From: Pleomorphomonas sp. PLEO
GTDB lineage: Bacteria > Pseudomonadota > Alphaproteobacteria > Rhizobiales > Pleomorphomonadaceae
Reading direction: 5' to 3'
DNA: 64,000 nucleotides
Assembly (NCBI RefSeq): GCF_041320595.1
Contig: NZ_CP166625.1
Location: forward strand, 1,313,501-1,377,500
Each line of letters starts with the position of its first letter. Position 1 is the first letter of the stretch. The translations under genes and the position numbers were made by a program. The notes under the pieces are model-generated. The model saw only the letters and a list, made by a program, of their open reading frames with translations. It was not told where the DNA came from and did not search any database. Positions 46,242 to 56,191 of this stretch are shown here, in pieces.

Positions 46242-47336
46242 TCAGGTGTTGAACTTGAACAGCATGACGTCGCCGTCGGCGACGACATATTCCTTGCCTT
46301 CGTCGCGCGCCTTGCCGAGCTCCTTGGCCTTCGCCTCGCCATAGGCGATGTAGTCTTCATAGGCGATGGTCTGGGCGCGGATGAAGCCGCGCTCAAAGTC
46401 GGTGTGGATGACGCCGGCCGCCTGCGGCGCCTTGGTGCCGTTGACGATCGTCCAGGCGCGGGTTTCTTTCGGGCCGACGGTGAAATAGGTGATCAAGCCG
46501 AGCAGCTCGTAGCCGGCGCGGATCAGCCGATCGAGGCCAGGCTCTTCAAGGCCGAGCGTTTCCAGAAATTCCTTCTGCTCGGCGTCGTCGAGCTGGGCGA
46601 CTTCCGACTCGATGGCCGCCGAAATGACCACAGCCTTGGCGCCTAGCTTCTCCGCCATCTCGAACACGCGCGCCGACTGGCTGTTGCCGGTGGCCGCCGC
46701 CGCTTCCTCGACGTTGCAGACGTAAAGCACCGGCTTGGAGGTCAGCAGATTGAGGCCGGCGAAGGCACCTTCCGCGCCCTTGGGAATGCTGGCGGTGCGG
46801 GCCGGTCGGCCGTCGCGCAGCGCCTCGAGGGCGAGGTCCATCAGCTCGACCTGCTCCTTGATTTCCTTGTCGCCGCCCTGGGCGCGCTTGCGCAGCGGCA
46901 CGACGCGCCGTTCAAGGCTGTCGAGATCGGACAGCATCAGCTCGGTTTCCACCGTCTCGGCGTCGCTCACCGGATCGATGCGCCCCTCGACGTGGGTGAT
47001 GTCGGTGTCCTCGAAACAGCGGAGCACGTGGACGATGGCATCCACCTCGCGGATGTTGCCGAGAAACTGGTTGCCGAGGCCCTCGCCCTTGGAAGCGCCG
47101 CGCACCAGGCCGGCAATGTCGACGAAGGTGATGCGCGTCGGCACGGCCTGCGCCGACTTGGCCTTCTCGCACAGAATGGCGAGGCGCGTGTCGGGGACGG
47201 CCACCTCGCCGGTGTTCGGCTCGATGGTGCAGAAAGGATAATTGGCCGCCTGGGCGGCCGCGGTCTTGGTGAGCGCGTTGAAGAGCGTGGACTTGCCGAC
47301 GTTGGGCAGACCGACGATGCCGCACTTGAAACCCAT
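46242..47336 (-). CDS. ychF: Redox-regulated ATPase YchF
   Basis: 364 residues, full length. P-loop G-L-P-N-V-G-K-S at 9-16, switch D-I-A-G-L-V, and N-V-E-E in Y-V-C-N-V-E-E-A in place of the G-protein N-K-x-D, the change that gives ATP preference. The C-terminal TGS-like domain ends in the typical D-V-M-L-F-K-F-N. It binds ribosomes and acts in oxidative stress responses. The pth gene is read in the same direction upstream. Confidence 0.97.
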   Translation of the reverse strand: MGFKCGIVGLPNVGKSTLFNALTKTAAAQAANYPFCTIEPNTGEVAVPDTRLAILCEKAKSAQAVPTRITFVDIAGLVRGASKGEGLGNQFLGNIREVDAIVHVLRCFEDTDITHVEGRIDPVSDAETVETELMLSDLDSLERRVVPLRKRAQGGDKEIKEQVELMDLALEALRDGRPARTASIPKGAEGAFAGLNLLTSKPVLYVCNVEEAAAATGNSQSARVFEMAEKLGAKAVVISAAIESEVAQLDDAEQKEFLETLGLEEPGLDRLIRAGYELLGLITYFTVGPKETRAWTIVNGTKAPQAAGVIHTDFERGFIRAQTIAYEDYIAYGEAKAKELGKARDEGKEYVVADGDVMLFKFNT

Positions 47337-47433
47337 GGTGATCAGGCTTTCGTCTGGAGCGAGGAATGATTGACCGAGGTGTTAGGGAAGCGTCCCGCCG
47401 GCCGTCAAGGGAATTATGTCCTGAAGGGGAGCG

Positions 47434-48140
47434 TCACCGCCGGTTCTTCTGGGCGAGCAGGCTCTTCAGGATGGCCGCCATGGCATTCTTTTCCGGCGGC
47501 TTCTCCGGTACCGGCTCGCCGGCCGGTGTTGTCTTGTCGGTGGCTGCGTCGGGCTTTGGCTTGCGTTCCGGCTTCGGCTCGGTGATGGCGTGGATGCGGT
47601 TGGCGAAGGTGGCGTCGGCGCCTTTCACCAGCTCGTCGGCGTTGTCGGCGATGGCGTCGAGCAGACGAACCAGCCAGTCGCGGTCGGCCTTGGCGAAGTC
47701 GGAGAGCACATGGTTATGGACGAGCGCCTTGTCGCCGGGGTGGCCGATGCCAAGCCGCATGCGACGGTAGGCGTCGGTGATCTGTGACGTGATGGAGCGC
47801 AGGCCGTTGTGGCCGCCGTGGCCGCCACCGACCTTCATCCGGAGCTTGCCGGGCGGCAGATCGAGTTCGTCATGGATGACGACGACGTCGGACGGGGCGA
47901 GCTTCAGGAAGCGAACGGCATCGCCGACCGAGCGGCCGCTCTCGTTCATGTAGGTCTGCGGCTTCATCAACAGCACGCGTTCGCCGCCGATGGTGCCTTC
48001 CGACACCTCGGCCTGGAAATTCTTCCGCCAGGGGGAAAACGGTGGCGCGTGTGGATGACGTCGGCCGCCATGAAGCCGATGTTGTGGCGGTTCGACGCAT
48101 ATTTGGCGCCCGGATTGCCAAGACCGACGAGGATGAGCAC
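47434..48140 (-). pseudogene. pth: Peptidyl-tRNA hydrolase, frameshifted in this sequence
   Basis: Two frames are needed. From GTG at 48140 the first 35 codons read [20 protein letters not shown], with catalytic H19. The frame then breaks at a run of four A/T (48036-48039), and the rest, from S-P-W-R-K-N-F-Q onward, continues in another frame to the stop at 47434. One extra T in the run would restore H-R-F-S-P-W-R-K, the usual Pth sequence. The enzyme recycles peptidyl-tRNA and is essential, so a base-calling or assembly error is more likely than true loss. A Lys/Pro-rich C-terminal extension of about 60 residues is present. It lies between rplY and ychF. Confidence 0.85.
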
Positions 48141-48215
48141 GCGCCTCTCCCGAAAAGATCAGGGGTTCCGATCTCGCGACCGGAACCCCGAATGTCAAGC
48201 ACAGGCCGGTAAAAA

Positions 48216-48848
48216 TCAGGCCTTGGGCGCCGGAGCCGCTTCGGCGGCGGGAGCCGCGGGAGCGGCGGTCTCTTCCGAGGTACCGGCAGCCGAGCCGACG
48301 ATGGCGGCGACGGAGAAATCGTCGTGACCGATCAGCTTGGCACCTTCCGGCAGCGTCACGCCGGAGATGTGCACGGAATCGCCGATGTCGAGCGCGCTGA
48401 TGTCGACCGTCAGGTGCTCGGGAATGTTGTTGGCGGAAACCAGCAGCGCCACTTCGTGGGCCGTGATGTTCAGCACACCACCACGCTTGATGCCGGCCGA
48501 ATTTTCCTGGCCGACGAAGTGCACCGGCACGTCCACCGCCACCTTGGTGGTGTCGGACACGCGGATGAAGTCGACGTGGACGAGGGTGTCGGTCACCGGG
48601 TCGAGCTGGTAGTCGCGCGGCAGGACCCTGATCTCCTTGTCGTCTACCTTGAGGGTGACGACGTGGGTCATGAAGCCGCCGGCGTGCAGCTTGAGGAAGG
48701 TTTCCTTGGTATTCACCGCGATCGCCAGCGGCGGCTGCTTGTCGCCATAAACGACGGCGGGTGTCTTGCCTTCAAGGCGCAGGGCACGGGCGGACCCCTT
48801 TCCCACCCGGTCGCGCGGCGAGGCGATGAGCTCGTAGGTCTGAGCCAT
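48216..48848 (-). CDS. rplY: 50S ribosomal protein L25/general stress protein Ctc
   Basis: 210 residues from ATG at 48848, the long TL5/Ctc type. The L25 domain (about 5-95) has [16 protein letters not shown] and V-V-Y-G, and the beta-domain carries H-V-D-F-I-R-V. The Ala/Pro tail follows. It binds 5S rRNA. It is upstream of pth on the same strand, as in many alphaproteobacteria. Confidence 0.95.
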   Translation of the reverse strand: MAQTYELIASPRDRVGKGSARALRLEGKTPAVVYGDKQPPLAIAVNTKETFLKLHAGGFMTHVVTLKVDDKEIRVLPRDYQLDPVTDTLVHVDFIRVSDTTKVAVDVPVHFVGQENSAGIKRGGVLNITAHEVALLVSANNIPEHLTVDISALDIGDSVHISGVTLPEGAKLIGHDDFSVAAIVGSAAGTSEETAAPAAPAAEAAPAPKA

Positions 48849-49124
48849 TTTCTCGTGCTTTCTATTCGGAGTACTGGCGGCGGCGGCCACGCGGCCGACA
48901 CCGATCCGTCGCTCCCTCCAGGGGGGTCGGCGCGGATGCGGGCGCTATAGCGGAAACGGCAGGGGAAGGCAAGGGAATGCCGGGTTTTCTCGGGTCTACC
49001 CGTATTGTCGGGGAGCGACCAGTCTTAAGGAAAAGTGGAACCGACGAAGGGCGAGGATGGATTCCTTTCGCTACTTCCGGTTACAAACATCGCATTGTCG
49101 GTGTTGTCTTGCAACGGGGCCAAT

Positions 49125-49679
49125 ATGAAATCCTTTGCCGCCGCTTTGGCGTTTGCCTGCTTTTCCGCCGCCGCCTTGCCTGCCTTTGCCGGTGATCCGA
49201 CGCCTGTGCCATCGGACAAGTTTCCCGGCTGGTTGACCATGACGAGGGAAACGGGAACCGTCTTTTTCTACTGCAGGGCGCCGAAGATCTGTGGCGAGGG
49301 ATCGATCGTCAGCTTTCACTTTCATGATGCACCGGCCCCGACCAAAGCCGAGATCCGAGAGCAGCAGAAAGAACCTCGCTTGCCGATCACCTGCAAAAAT
49401 GCCGGCAAATACGATACGTGCGAATATCCGAATGCGATCGACAAGAAGGGGCGGCCGACCCATTGGCGACCGATGCCGATTCCAGGGCTTACCGCCGATT
49501 TTTTCCATAGCGGCCATCTGTCCATGCATATGCCAGCTAGCAGCCGCACTCATTTTCTCATCACGCTTGCAAGTTCGGCTACCAGCTATCAGCAGGCCAA
49601 GAAGAACTATGCGATGTTCGAGGCATACTTGGGCAAAGCCATCGTGATGGCCGACCTTTCGCGGCGCTCTTCGCTCTGA
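49125..49679 (+). CDS. Secreted protein, unknown function
   Basis: 184 residues from ATG at 49125. A signal peptide (A-A-L-A-F-A-C-F-S-A-A-A-L-P-A-F-A-G) is followed by a domain with four cysteines (C-R-A-P-K-I-C-G near 55 and C-K-N...C-E-Y near 95-105), likely two disulfides in the periplasm. No family is recognised. The following gene is 108 bp downstream on the same strand. Confidence 0.7.
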   Translation: MKSFAAALAFACFSAAALPAFAGDPTPVPSDKFPGWLTMTRETGTVFFYCRAPKICGEGSIVSFHFHDAPAPTKAEIREQQKEPRLPITCKNAGKYDTCEYPNAIDKKGRPTHWRPMPIPGLTADFFHSGHLSMHMPASSRTHFLITLASSATSYQQAKKNYAMFEAYLGKAIVMADLSRRSSL

Positions 49680-49787
49680 TCCGAAAAGCTGTCGGCATCG
49701 CGGAGCTCTCCGATCTGGAAATCCCGCTGAAAACGTTTAGGACAGCGGGGCCGGCCTGACGTGTCCGGCCAGACGGAGCGGAAGACG

Positions 49788-50990
49788 ATGGCGGTCGACG
49801 ACAAGGGCATGCGCGCGGAGATTCTTCGCGAACTTACCGAGAATATCCTGCCGTTCTGGCAGGGTCGCATGCGCGATCCCAAGGGCGGGTTTTTCGGTGC
49901 CGCCGACTGCGATGGTATCGTTGACAAAGGCGCGCCGCGCGCCTCGGTTGTCAATGCCCGCATCCTGTGGACCTTTGCCACGGCAACGCGCGTGCTTGGT
50001 GCAAACTATCGCGCCACCGCCGACTGGGCCTTCGAGTATCTCCGGACGCGCTTCGTCGATGGCGAGCACGGGGGCGTCTATTGGCTACTCGACGCCGAGG
50101 GACGGCCGCTTTCCGACCGCAAGCAGATCTACGCCCAGGCTTTCGCCATCTACGCCTTCGCCGAGTATGCCCGCGCCACTGGCAATCGCGACAGTCTCGG
50201 ACTGGCGATCGATCTGTTCCGTTTGATCGAGAAGCACGCCGCCGACGGTAGGAGCGGTGGCTATATCGAGGCGCTGGATCGTGTCTGGCAACCGCTCGAT
50301 GACATGCGCCTGTCGACCAAGGACCTCAACAGTCCGAAGTCGATGAACACCCATCTCCACATCATGGAGGCCTACACCAATCTCCTGCGGATATGGCGCG
50401 ATCCGTCGCTGGTGGCGCGGCAGGCCGAATTGATCGCCGTGACACTCGATCGCATCGTCGACGGCGGCCATTTCAAGCTGTTCTTCGACATGGACTGGCG
50501 TTCGCTGAACGACCACATCTCCTATGGTCACGACATCGAGGGCAGTTGGCTGCTGGTGGAAGCGGCCGAGGTGCTGGGCGATCCGGCGCTGATCGCCAGG
50601 GCGAGACAGGCGGCCATCCTGATGGCGAACCGGACGCTCATCGAGGGGCGGGACCGCGACGGCAGCCTTCATTATGAGGCACATGGCGATGGCCAACTGA
50701 TCGATGCCCACAAGCATTGGTGGCCGCAGGCCGAGGCGCTGGTCGGCTTCCAGAACGCATTCGAGATGACCGGCAACCTAGCGTTCCGAGATGCGGTGCG
50801 CGATGTCTGGGCCTTCATCCGGGACAAGGTGGCCGACCGTGAACATGGCGAATGGCATGCCAAGCTGACGCCGGACGGCAGGCCCACCACGGCGGCCGAG
50901 GATGCCGACGCCTGTCTCGCCGGTCCGTGGAAATGCCCCTATCACAACGGCCGCGCCTGCTTCGAGATGCTGGAGCGGCTCGAGAAGTGA
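49788..50990 (+). CDS. Cellobiose 2-epimerase-like AGE family enzyme
   Basis: 400 residues from ATG at 49788 (GGAG upstream). Motifs of the (alpha/alpha)6 barrel include R51, N187-T-H189-L-H191-I-M-E-A-Y, Y-G-H248-D-I-E-G-S-W, K309-H310-W-W-P-Q-A-E and K-C-P-Y-H386-N-G-R. The spacing H189-H248 equals that of characterised cellobiose 2-epimerases. It should epimerise the reducing-end glucose of a beta-1,4-disaccharide to mannose; the related N-acylglucosamine or mannose epimerase roles are less likely. No glycan operon is beside it. Confidence 0.85.
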   Translation: MAVDDKGMRAEILRELTENILPFWQGRMRDPKGGFFGAADCDGIVDKGAPRASVVNARILWTFATATRVLGANYRATADWAFEYLRTRFVDGEHGGVYWLLDAEGRPLSDRKQIYAQAFAIYAFAEYARATGNRDSLGLAIDLFRLIEKHAADGRSGGYIEALDRVWQPLDDMRLSTKDLNSPKSMNTHLHIMEAYTNLLRIWRDPSLVARQAELIAVTLDRIVDGGHFKLFFDMDWRSLNDHISYGHDIEGSWLLVEAAEVLGDPALIARARQAAILMANRTLIEGRDRDGSLHYEAHGDGQLIDAHKHWWPQAEALVGFQNAFEMTGNLAFRDAVRDVWAFIRDKVADREHGEWHAKLTPDGRPTTAAEDADACLAGPWKCPYHNGRACFEMLERLEK

Positions 50991-51079
50991 AATAGAAATG
51001 CCGTGGCCGCTTTCGCGTGCCACGGCACTGATTCCTTTGGGTAGCGGTGTCGCGCAAGCCCGCGCGACAGGCCTCGATC

Positions 51080-52012
51080 TCAGATGAACAGGCTCGACAC
51101 CGACTGCTCGGCAGCGGTGCGCGAGATGGCCTCGCCGATCAGCGGAGCGATGGAGATCGACCGCAGCTTGGGGCTGGCTACGAAGTCCTCGGTCGGCTGG
51201 ATGGAGTTGGTGAACACCATCTCCTTCAGCTTGGACGCGTCGATGCGGGCGATGGCGCCGCCGGTCAAGACGCCGTGCGTCGCGTAGGCGGTGACCGAGT
51301 TGGCACCCTTCAGGAGCAGCGCATCGGCGGCGTTGCACAGCGTACCGCCGGAATCGACGATGTCGTCGACCAGGATGCAATCGCGACCGTCGACGGCGCC
51401 GATGATGTTCATCACTTCGGACTCGCCAGGCCGCTCGCGGCGCTTGTCGACGATGGCCAGCGGCGCGTCGATGCGCTTGGCCAGCGCCCGGGCGCGCACC
51501 ACGCCGCCGACGTCCGGCGACACGATCACCACGTTGTCGGTGGCGTAGCGTTCCTTGATGTCGCGCACGAACACCGGCGCGGCGAACAGGTTGTCGGTGG
51601 GAATGTCGAAGAAGCCCTGGATCTGGCCGGCATGCAGGTCGAGGGTGAGAACGCGGTCGACACCGGCGTTGGTGATCAGGTTGGCGACCAGCTTGGCCGA
51701 GATCGGTGTGCGGCCCTGCGAGCGACGGTCCTGCCGGGCGTAGCCGAAATAGGGCAGAACGGCGGTGATGCGCTTGGCCGAGGAGCGACGGAGCGCGTCG
51801 GTGATGATCAGCAGCTCCATCAGGTTGTCGTTGGCGGGATAGCTCGTCGACTGGAGAACGAAAGTGTCCTCGCCGCGTACGTTCTCGAGGATCTCGACGA
51901 AGATTTCCTGGTCGGCGAAGCGGCGGACCGAGGTTTTGCACAGTGGCCGCTCGAGATATTCCGAGACTTGCTCGGCCAGCTTCGGATTGGAGTTTCCAGC
52001 GACAAGTTTCAT
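51080..52012 (-). CDS. prs: Ribose-phosphate pyrophosphokinase
   Basis: 310 residues. The N-terminus [12 protein letters not shown], the flexible loop [26 protein letters not shown] and the PRPP loop [10 protein letters not shown] are complete. It makes PRPP for nucleotide, His and Trp synthesis. It stands as a single gene; the 237 bp upstream hold no other gene. Confidence 0.97.
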   Translation of the reverse strand: MKLVAGNSNPKLAEQVSEYLERPLCKTSVRRFADQEIFVEILENVRGEDTFVLQSTSYPANDNLMELLIITDALRRSSAKRITAVLPYFGYARQDRRSQGRTPISAKLVANLITNAGVDRVLTLDLHAGQIQGFFDIPTDNLFAAPVFVRDIKERYATDNVVIVSPDVGGVVRARALAKRIDAPLAIVDKRRERPGESEVMNIIGAVDGRDCILVDDIVDSGGTLCNAADALLLKGANSVTAYATHGVLTGGAIARIDASKLKEMVFTNSIQPTEDFVASPKLRSISIAPLIGEAISRTAAEQSVSSLFI

Positions 52013-52249
52013 GAACGTCGACCTCGCTAAAAGACCTCGCCGCCTCCATGAGAACGGAAGCGGCGCCCGGACCGGCTGGCTGGTTTCGCGCGCCTTTTAG
52101 CAGCGCGATAGGGGCGCGTAAACACGCGATCTCGCGAATGCAGCCATGCTGCCCGAGTTTTGCGCTGGCTTATGAAGCTCCTGGTCCTCTAGCCCTAGAC
52201 ATTGGCTCGGGGATGGTATCGGACGGCTGCAAATGTCTGTGTGGGACCA

Positions 52250-52885
52250 CTAGAGCGTGCCGGCTGGCGGCTTCGTCGTGCTGACGCCGGCCTGGGCCGC
52301 TGGGGCTCCGATCACCGATGGCTGCGGCAGACGGTTGATCCAGGCGTAAACGTCCTCGACGGTACGGGCGGCGACGGTGTCGAGCGTCGAGCCCCCCACG
52401 CTCTGCCACGGGTCTTCGCTGGTAGCACCGGTGATTTCGATCCCGGCGAAACGCAGCACGCGATTGCCGCTCTGGTCGAGAATGTCCCAGACATAGGTGA
52501 CGTTGGTGCCGACGTCGCCGCCGACGGCCGACAGATAGCCCCAGACATGGTAGGTGGCGGTGGTGTCGGTGCGGCGGACGAGGTGCAGGTTGCGCGCCTG
52601 GGCGTACTTGGCGATCGCCTTGGCCAGGACGTCCTGCTTGTTGGTCGGCACGCCCTTGATCTGGTCGAAGGAGAAGGTGGCGACGGCGGCCGGCACGGCG
52701 GGCGCGGCCGGTTGCGTTGCCTCGGGCGGCGCCGGAACGGTCGGACCGGCGAGGACAGCGGCCGGCTTCGGCCGGACAGGCTCAGTCGACTGGCAGGCCG
52801 TAAGGACGGAGGCGAGGGAGATTGCCAGGATAGCTCCCGACAGCCGGAGTGATCCGGTCCGCTTCGTTCCGCTCAGAAAACCCAT
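52250..52885 (-). CDS. Lipoprotein, unknown function
   Basis: 211 residues from ATG at 52885, seven bases after GGGAGG. The lipobox is S-V-L-T-A-C31. A Pro/Ala linker (about 35-70) precedes a compact domain with A-x-Y-H-V-W-G-Y-L and Y-V-W-D-I-L-D-Q-S-G-N-R-V, which resembles a lipid- or peptide-binding beta fold. No family can be named. Confidence 0.75.
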   Translation of the reverse strand: MGFLSGTKRTGSLRLSGAILAISLASVLTACQSTEPVRPKPAAVLAGPTVPAPPEATQPAAPAVPAAVATFSFDQIKGVPTNKQDVLAKAIAKYAQARNLHLVRRTDTTATYHVWGYLSAVGGDVGTNVTYVWDILDQSGNRVLRFAGIEITGATSEDPWQSVGGSTLDTVAARTVEDVYAWINRLPQPSVIGAPAAQAGVSTTKPPAGTL

Positions 52886-52921
52886 CCATCCGCCTCCCGG
52901 CAAATCACAGCCGCTTGCCGT

Positions 52922-52970
52922 TAGAGCATTTTTCGGCCCGCCTGAAAACCGTTTTCGCGTTGCCTATCCC
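52922..52970. repeat. Possible degenerate short repeat
   Basis: TTAGAGCATTTTTCGGCC..CTGAAAACCGTTTTCGCGTTGCC has the block order of the short rhizobial intergenic repeats in inverted orientation, but identity to 42687-42734 is low. Confidence 0.25.
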
Positions 52971-53000
52971 TTGGTTGGAAGGTAACGGCCAAGGCAGGCG

Positions 53001-53771
53001 TCAGGGGCCTTCGAGCGCGATGGCCGCGAGGTGCCGGCCGTAGTCGGCCTCGCCGTTCAACGTCATGCGGCGATAGGAGAAGAAGCGCGCCTCGTCGCCA
53101 TAGGTGCAAAGACCGAGATTGGTGGCGCGGATGCCGGCCCGCTCCAGCCGGAAGATGATGTAGTTGGGCAGGTCGAACATGGCGTGGCCCGCCCTCCTAG
53201 ACGGCGTGAACCAGCGATCGATCTCTTCGCCGGCCTCACGAAAACGACCGACGAATTCCGGACCGACCTCGTAGGCGGTGGCGGAAATGGTCGGCCCGAG
53301 GCTGGCCATGATGTCGCCGCGCCGGCTGCCGAGCTTGACCATGGCGTCGATGGTCGCCTCGAGCACGCCGGTGAAGGCGCCCTTCCACCCGGCGTGGGCG
53401 GCGCCGACGACACGCGCCTCGGCGTCGGCGAACAGCACCGGCCCGCAGTCGGCGTGACTGGTGCCGAGCGCGATGCCGGGAACGCGGGTGACCAGGGCGT
53501 CGGCCTCCGGGTTGCTTTCGACGGCCCAGGGCTCGGTGACCACCACGACGTCGGGCGAATGCACCTGATAAAGCGTAACCAGCTTGTCGCGCCGGATGCC
53601 GATGGCGTCGGCGATGCGACCTCTGTTCTCGGTCACGTTGGCGCGGTCGTCCTTGGAGCCGTAACCGGTGTTGAGGCTGGCGTAGAGCCCGCCTGACACG
53701 CCGCCTTCGCGTGTGAACCAGCCGTGGCGGACGCCGGGGAGAGCCGAGAGGACGGGCGAACGGACGATCAT
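53001..53771 (-). CDS. pgeF: PgeF/YfiH-type polyphenol oxidase family protein
   Basis: 256 residues from ATG at 53771. The zinc triad H71 (Y-Q-V-H-S), C109 (H-A-D-C-G-P) and H126 (A-A-H-A-G-W-K-G) is intact. The family removes misincorporated L-Ser from peptidoglycan precursors in E. coli and also cleaves purine nucleosides in some bacteria. In relatives it follows lgt and the NDUFAF7-type gene; here a TetR/VOC pair is inserted between them. Confidence 0.9.
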   Translation of the reverse strand: MIVRSPVLSALPGVRHGWFTREGGVSGGLYASLNTGYGSKDDRANVTENRGRIADAIGIRRDKLVTLYQVHSPDVVVVTEPWAVESNPEADALVTRVPGIALGTSHADCGPVLFADAEARVVGAAHAGWKGAFTGVLEATIDAMVKLGSRRGDIMASLGPTISATAYEVGPEFVGRFREAGEEIDRWFTPSRRAGHAMFDLPNYIIFRLERAGIRATNLGLCTYGDEARFFSYRRMTLNGEADYGRHLAAIALEGP

Positions 53772-53945
53772 CGATGGGTTCCGGAGAGAAAGCGTTTGCA
53801 GCAGTCTATGTCCCTCCAATGACGATGCAATCTCGACCATTTTCGGGCGGGCGTTGGGAAAGAGCGTGACATCCTGTCCGCCGTTTGAAAATCCGGCTCG
53901 GCGGACTTTCCCACAAGCTCCGTTCCGGCGCGTCATGAGCACCAC

Positions 53946-54542
53946 TTATTGGCGGAGCGCGCCGCGCACCAGTCCGGCAATGGCCTGTCGATAGACGGCC
54001 TCGTCGCCGCCGCGATCGATCGCCAACGCGGCGCGGTCAAAGGCTGCTGACAACAGATCGGCTGTGGCGGCCAGCTCCTCTGGCGGACCATTTGGGGATG
54101 GGGCATTCGTCCGGGCCGCCTGCAACCCCTGCAACAGGGTTGCCGCTGCCGATGCCGCGTCCATGTCCCGCGCCTCCTTGACGCCGATGACGGCGGGCGC
54201 CTCGATCAGCAGCAGCCTAGTCCGGCCTTCCGCGCGCATGGCTGTGAGATAGGCGTCGCCTCCGGCGAGCAAGGCCTCCTCCGCGTCGGTGGTCTCGGCC
54301 GCCCCAGCCTCGATCGCCTCGGTGGCCGCCCGATATTCGGCGGCGATCACGGCGACGAACAGCGCGTGTTTGTCGTCGAACTGGTGGTAGAGCGCCCCCC
54401 GCGATACGCCCGCCGCCTCGGCTATGTCCGGGGTCGACGTTCCGGCATAGCCTTTCTCAACGAAGAGAGCGCGGGCGCGGGCGATCAACGCCGCTCGCGT
54501 GGTCTCGCTACGGTCTCGATTCGAACGTCTGATCTGTTGCAT
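53946..54542 (-). CDS. TetR family regulator
   Basis: 198 residues. The HTH is T-P-D-I-A-E-A-A-G-V-S-R-G-A-L-Y-H-Q-F near 37-55. It is divergent to the VOC gene, with two palindromes between the start codons, so it likely represses that gene and itself. The ligand is unknown. Confidence 0.9.
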   Translation of the reverse strand: MQQIRRSNRDRSETTRAALIARARALFVEKGYAGTSTPDIAEAAGVSRGALYHQFDDKHALFVAVIAAEYRAATEAIEAGAAETTDAEEALLAGGDAYLTAMRAEGRTRLLLIEAPAVIGVKEARDMDAASAAATLLQGLQAARTNAPSPNGPPEELAATADLLSAAFDRAALAIDRGGDEAVYRQAIAGLVRGALRQ

Positions 54543-54588
54543 ACATTCAGCCTGTATGTTATTTGCAATCTACAAACAGTCTGTTTGT
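54540..54588. promoter_or_regulatory. Two TetR-type operators between tetR and VOC genes
   Basis: CATACA-N7-TGTATG (54540-54558) and the perfect palindrome ACAAACAG-T-CTGTTTGT (54572-54588). The second shares the 11-bp core AACAGTCTGTT with a palindrome before the DoxX gene at 61288. Confidence 0.65.
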
Positions 54589-54615
54589 ATCTCGAAACCC
54601 TAGGGAGCGCCAGCC

Positions 54616-55047
54616 ATGAAGATCACCAGCTTCTATCCGGTAATCATGACCTCCGACGTGTCCGGTACAGCAGACTTTTATATCCGGCATTTCCAGTTCG
54701 AACCGTTGTTCACGACGGATTGGTACGTCCATCTCCGCTCGATCAGCGATCCGAACGTCAACCTGGCGGTTCTCGAATCATCGCATGTGACGATCCCCGA
54801 ATGCGGCCGGGGGCGTAGCGCGAGCGGCCTGCTTTTGAATTTCGAGGTGGAAGAGGTCGACGCAGCCTATGAAAGCGCCCGCGATAGCGGTCTGCCCATT
54901 GAATTGTCGCTTCGCGACGAGGATTTCGGCCAGCGGCATTTCATCACGCGCGACCCCAACGGCGTGTTGATCGACGTCGTCAAGCCCATTCCGCCCAGCG
55001 CCGAGTTTGCCGCGCTCTATGCATCCGAAGCGTTGCCGGGGGCATGA
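54616..55047 (+). CDS. VOC (glyoxalase-like) family protein
   Basis: 143 residues. Two beta-alpha-beta units with the start [11 protein letters not shown] and the end [15 protein letters not shown] are typical VOC ends. Typical metal ligand positions are partly replaced, so substrate and metal are open. Divergent from tetR, as with inducible detoxification genes. Confidence 0.85.
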   Translation: MKITSFYPVIMTSDVSGTADFYIRHFQFEPLFTTDWYVHLRSISDPNVNLAVLESSHVTIPECGRGRSASGLLLNFEVEEVDAAYESARDSGLPIELSLRDEDFGQRHFITRDPNGVLIDVVKPIPPSAEFAALYASEALPGA

Positions 55048-55117
55048 AAAGGCGGGCTGTCCTTCTGCGGACATCAGACCGACTAGAGTTTTTGGGACCG
55101 AGTCCTCGAGATCTGGG

Positions 55118-56191
55118 CTAAAATCCCGGCAGTTCCATGGGCGGGTGGGTCACCGCCATCGCCTTGAACAGCGTGCCCATTTCCTCGGGCCCGGCCAGTC
55201 TTTCGACGGCGGCGACGATATTCGTCTGGTCTTCGGCACTGCGGCCGGCGCCGAGCGCTCCGGCCCGTTGGGTAAGGCCCATGGCGAGCAGGTAGTCGCC
55301 TTGCATGACCGGCCCCAGCACCGCCGCCCCTTCAGCGGCGGCTGCCTGGGCTAGGCGGTGGAAGTCGACATGGGCGGTGAGGTCGCATTCGCCGGGCTCC
55401 CGCAGGGGATCGGCATAGTGATGGGCGCGCACCGCCTGCAGCGTTTCGCCGAAGCCGCTTTTCATGTGGCCGTAGTCGAAGATCAGAGCGGCGCCGCCGT
55501 GCTTGACGAGGCGATGGGCGAGGGTGGCGATAATCGCCTCGGCGGGACGGTTGATCTCCGCCACCGCGCCGATGGGCGCCTCGCTCGCGCCAAGCGGTAA
55601 CAAGGCCAGATCGGGCGCGGCGGCGCCAATGCCGAAGGCGAGGTTGCCGTCGTCGTCGAGGCCGACGACGCGCTCGCGCCAGCCGCGTTCGCTGCGGACG
55701 AACTGGCGGATGGGCAGAGCGTCGAAGAATTCGTTGGCGACGACGATGAGCGGCCCGTCCGGCAGGTCGTCGACGCGGTCATGCCAGACGGGGCTGGCGA
55801 AGCCGGTCAGGCAAGCCGCCTGCCGGCGCCGCAGTTCCGGGCTGATTTCGACCAGATGCACCTCGGCGGCGCGGATGAAGCCAGGGTCGACGCGGCCGGC
55901 CCTGAGGAGGTCGGCCATCAGCGTGCCGCGGCCGGGGCCGAGTTCGGCCAGCGTCAGCCGCGTCGGCCGACCCAGCGCCTCGTAGGTGGCGACGCACCAG
56001 ATGCCGATCAGCTCGCCGAACATCTGGCTGATTTCCGGCGCGGTGATGAAGTCGCCATCGATGCCGATGGCGGTGCGGGTGGTGTAATAGCCGTGCTCCG
56101 GATCGGACAGCACGAGGCTCATGTAGTCGGCGATCGAGATTGGACCGACGGCGGCGATCAGCCGGCGGAGCTTGTCTTCGAGGCCGGTCAT
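55118..56191 (-). CDS. NDUFAF7/MidA-type class I SAM methyltransferase
   Basis: 357 residues. The N-terminal Y-M-S-L-V-L-S-D-P-E-H-G-Y-Y, then G-D-F-I-T-A-P-E-I-S-Q-M-F-G and the SAM motif L-A-E-L-G-P-G-R-G-T are diagnostic, followed by V-V-A-N-E-F-F-D-A-L-P-I. In eukaryotes NDUFAF7 methylates an Arg of a complex I subunit; the bacterial target is inferred to be similar. It begins inside the lgt stop (ATGA at 56188-56191). Confidence 0.92.
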   Translation of the reverse strand: MTGLEDKLRRLIAAVGPISIADYMSLVLSDPEHGYYTTRTAIGIDGDFITAPEISQMFGELIGIWCVATYEALGRPTRLTLAELGPGRGTLMADLLRAGRVDPGFIRAAEVHLVEISPELRRRQAACLTGFASPVWHDRVDDLPDGPLIVVANEFFDALPIRQFVRSERGWRERVVGLDDDGNLAFGIGAAAPDLALLPLGASEAPIGAVAEINRPAEAIIATLAHRLVKHGGAALIFDYGHMKSGFGETLQAVRAHHYADPLREPGECDLTAHVDFHRLAQAAAAEGAAVLGPVMQGDYLLAMGLTQRAGALGAGRSAEDQTNIVAAVERLAGPEEMGTLFKAMAVTHPPMELPGF

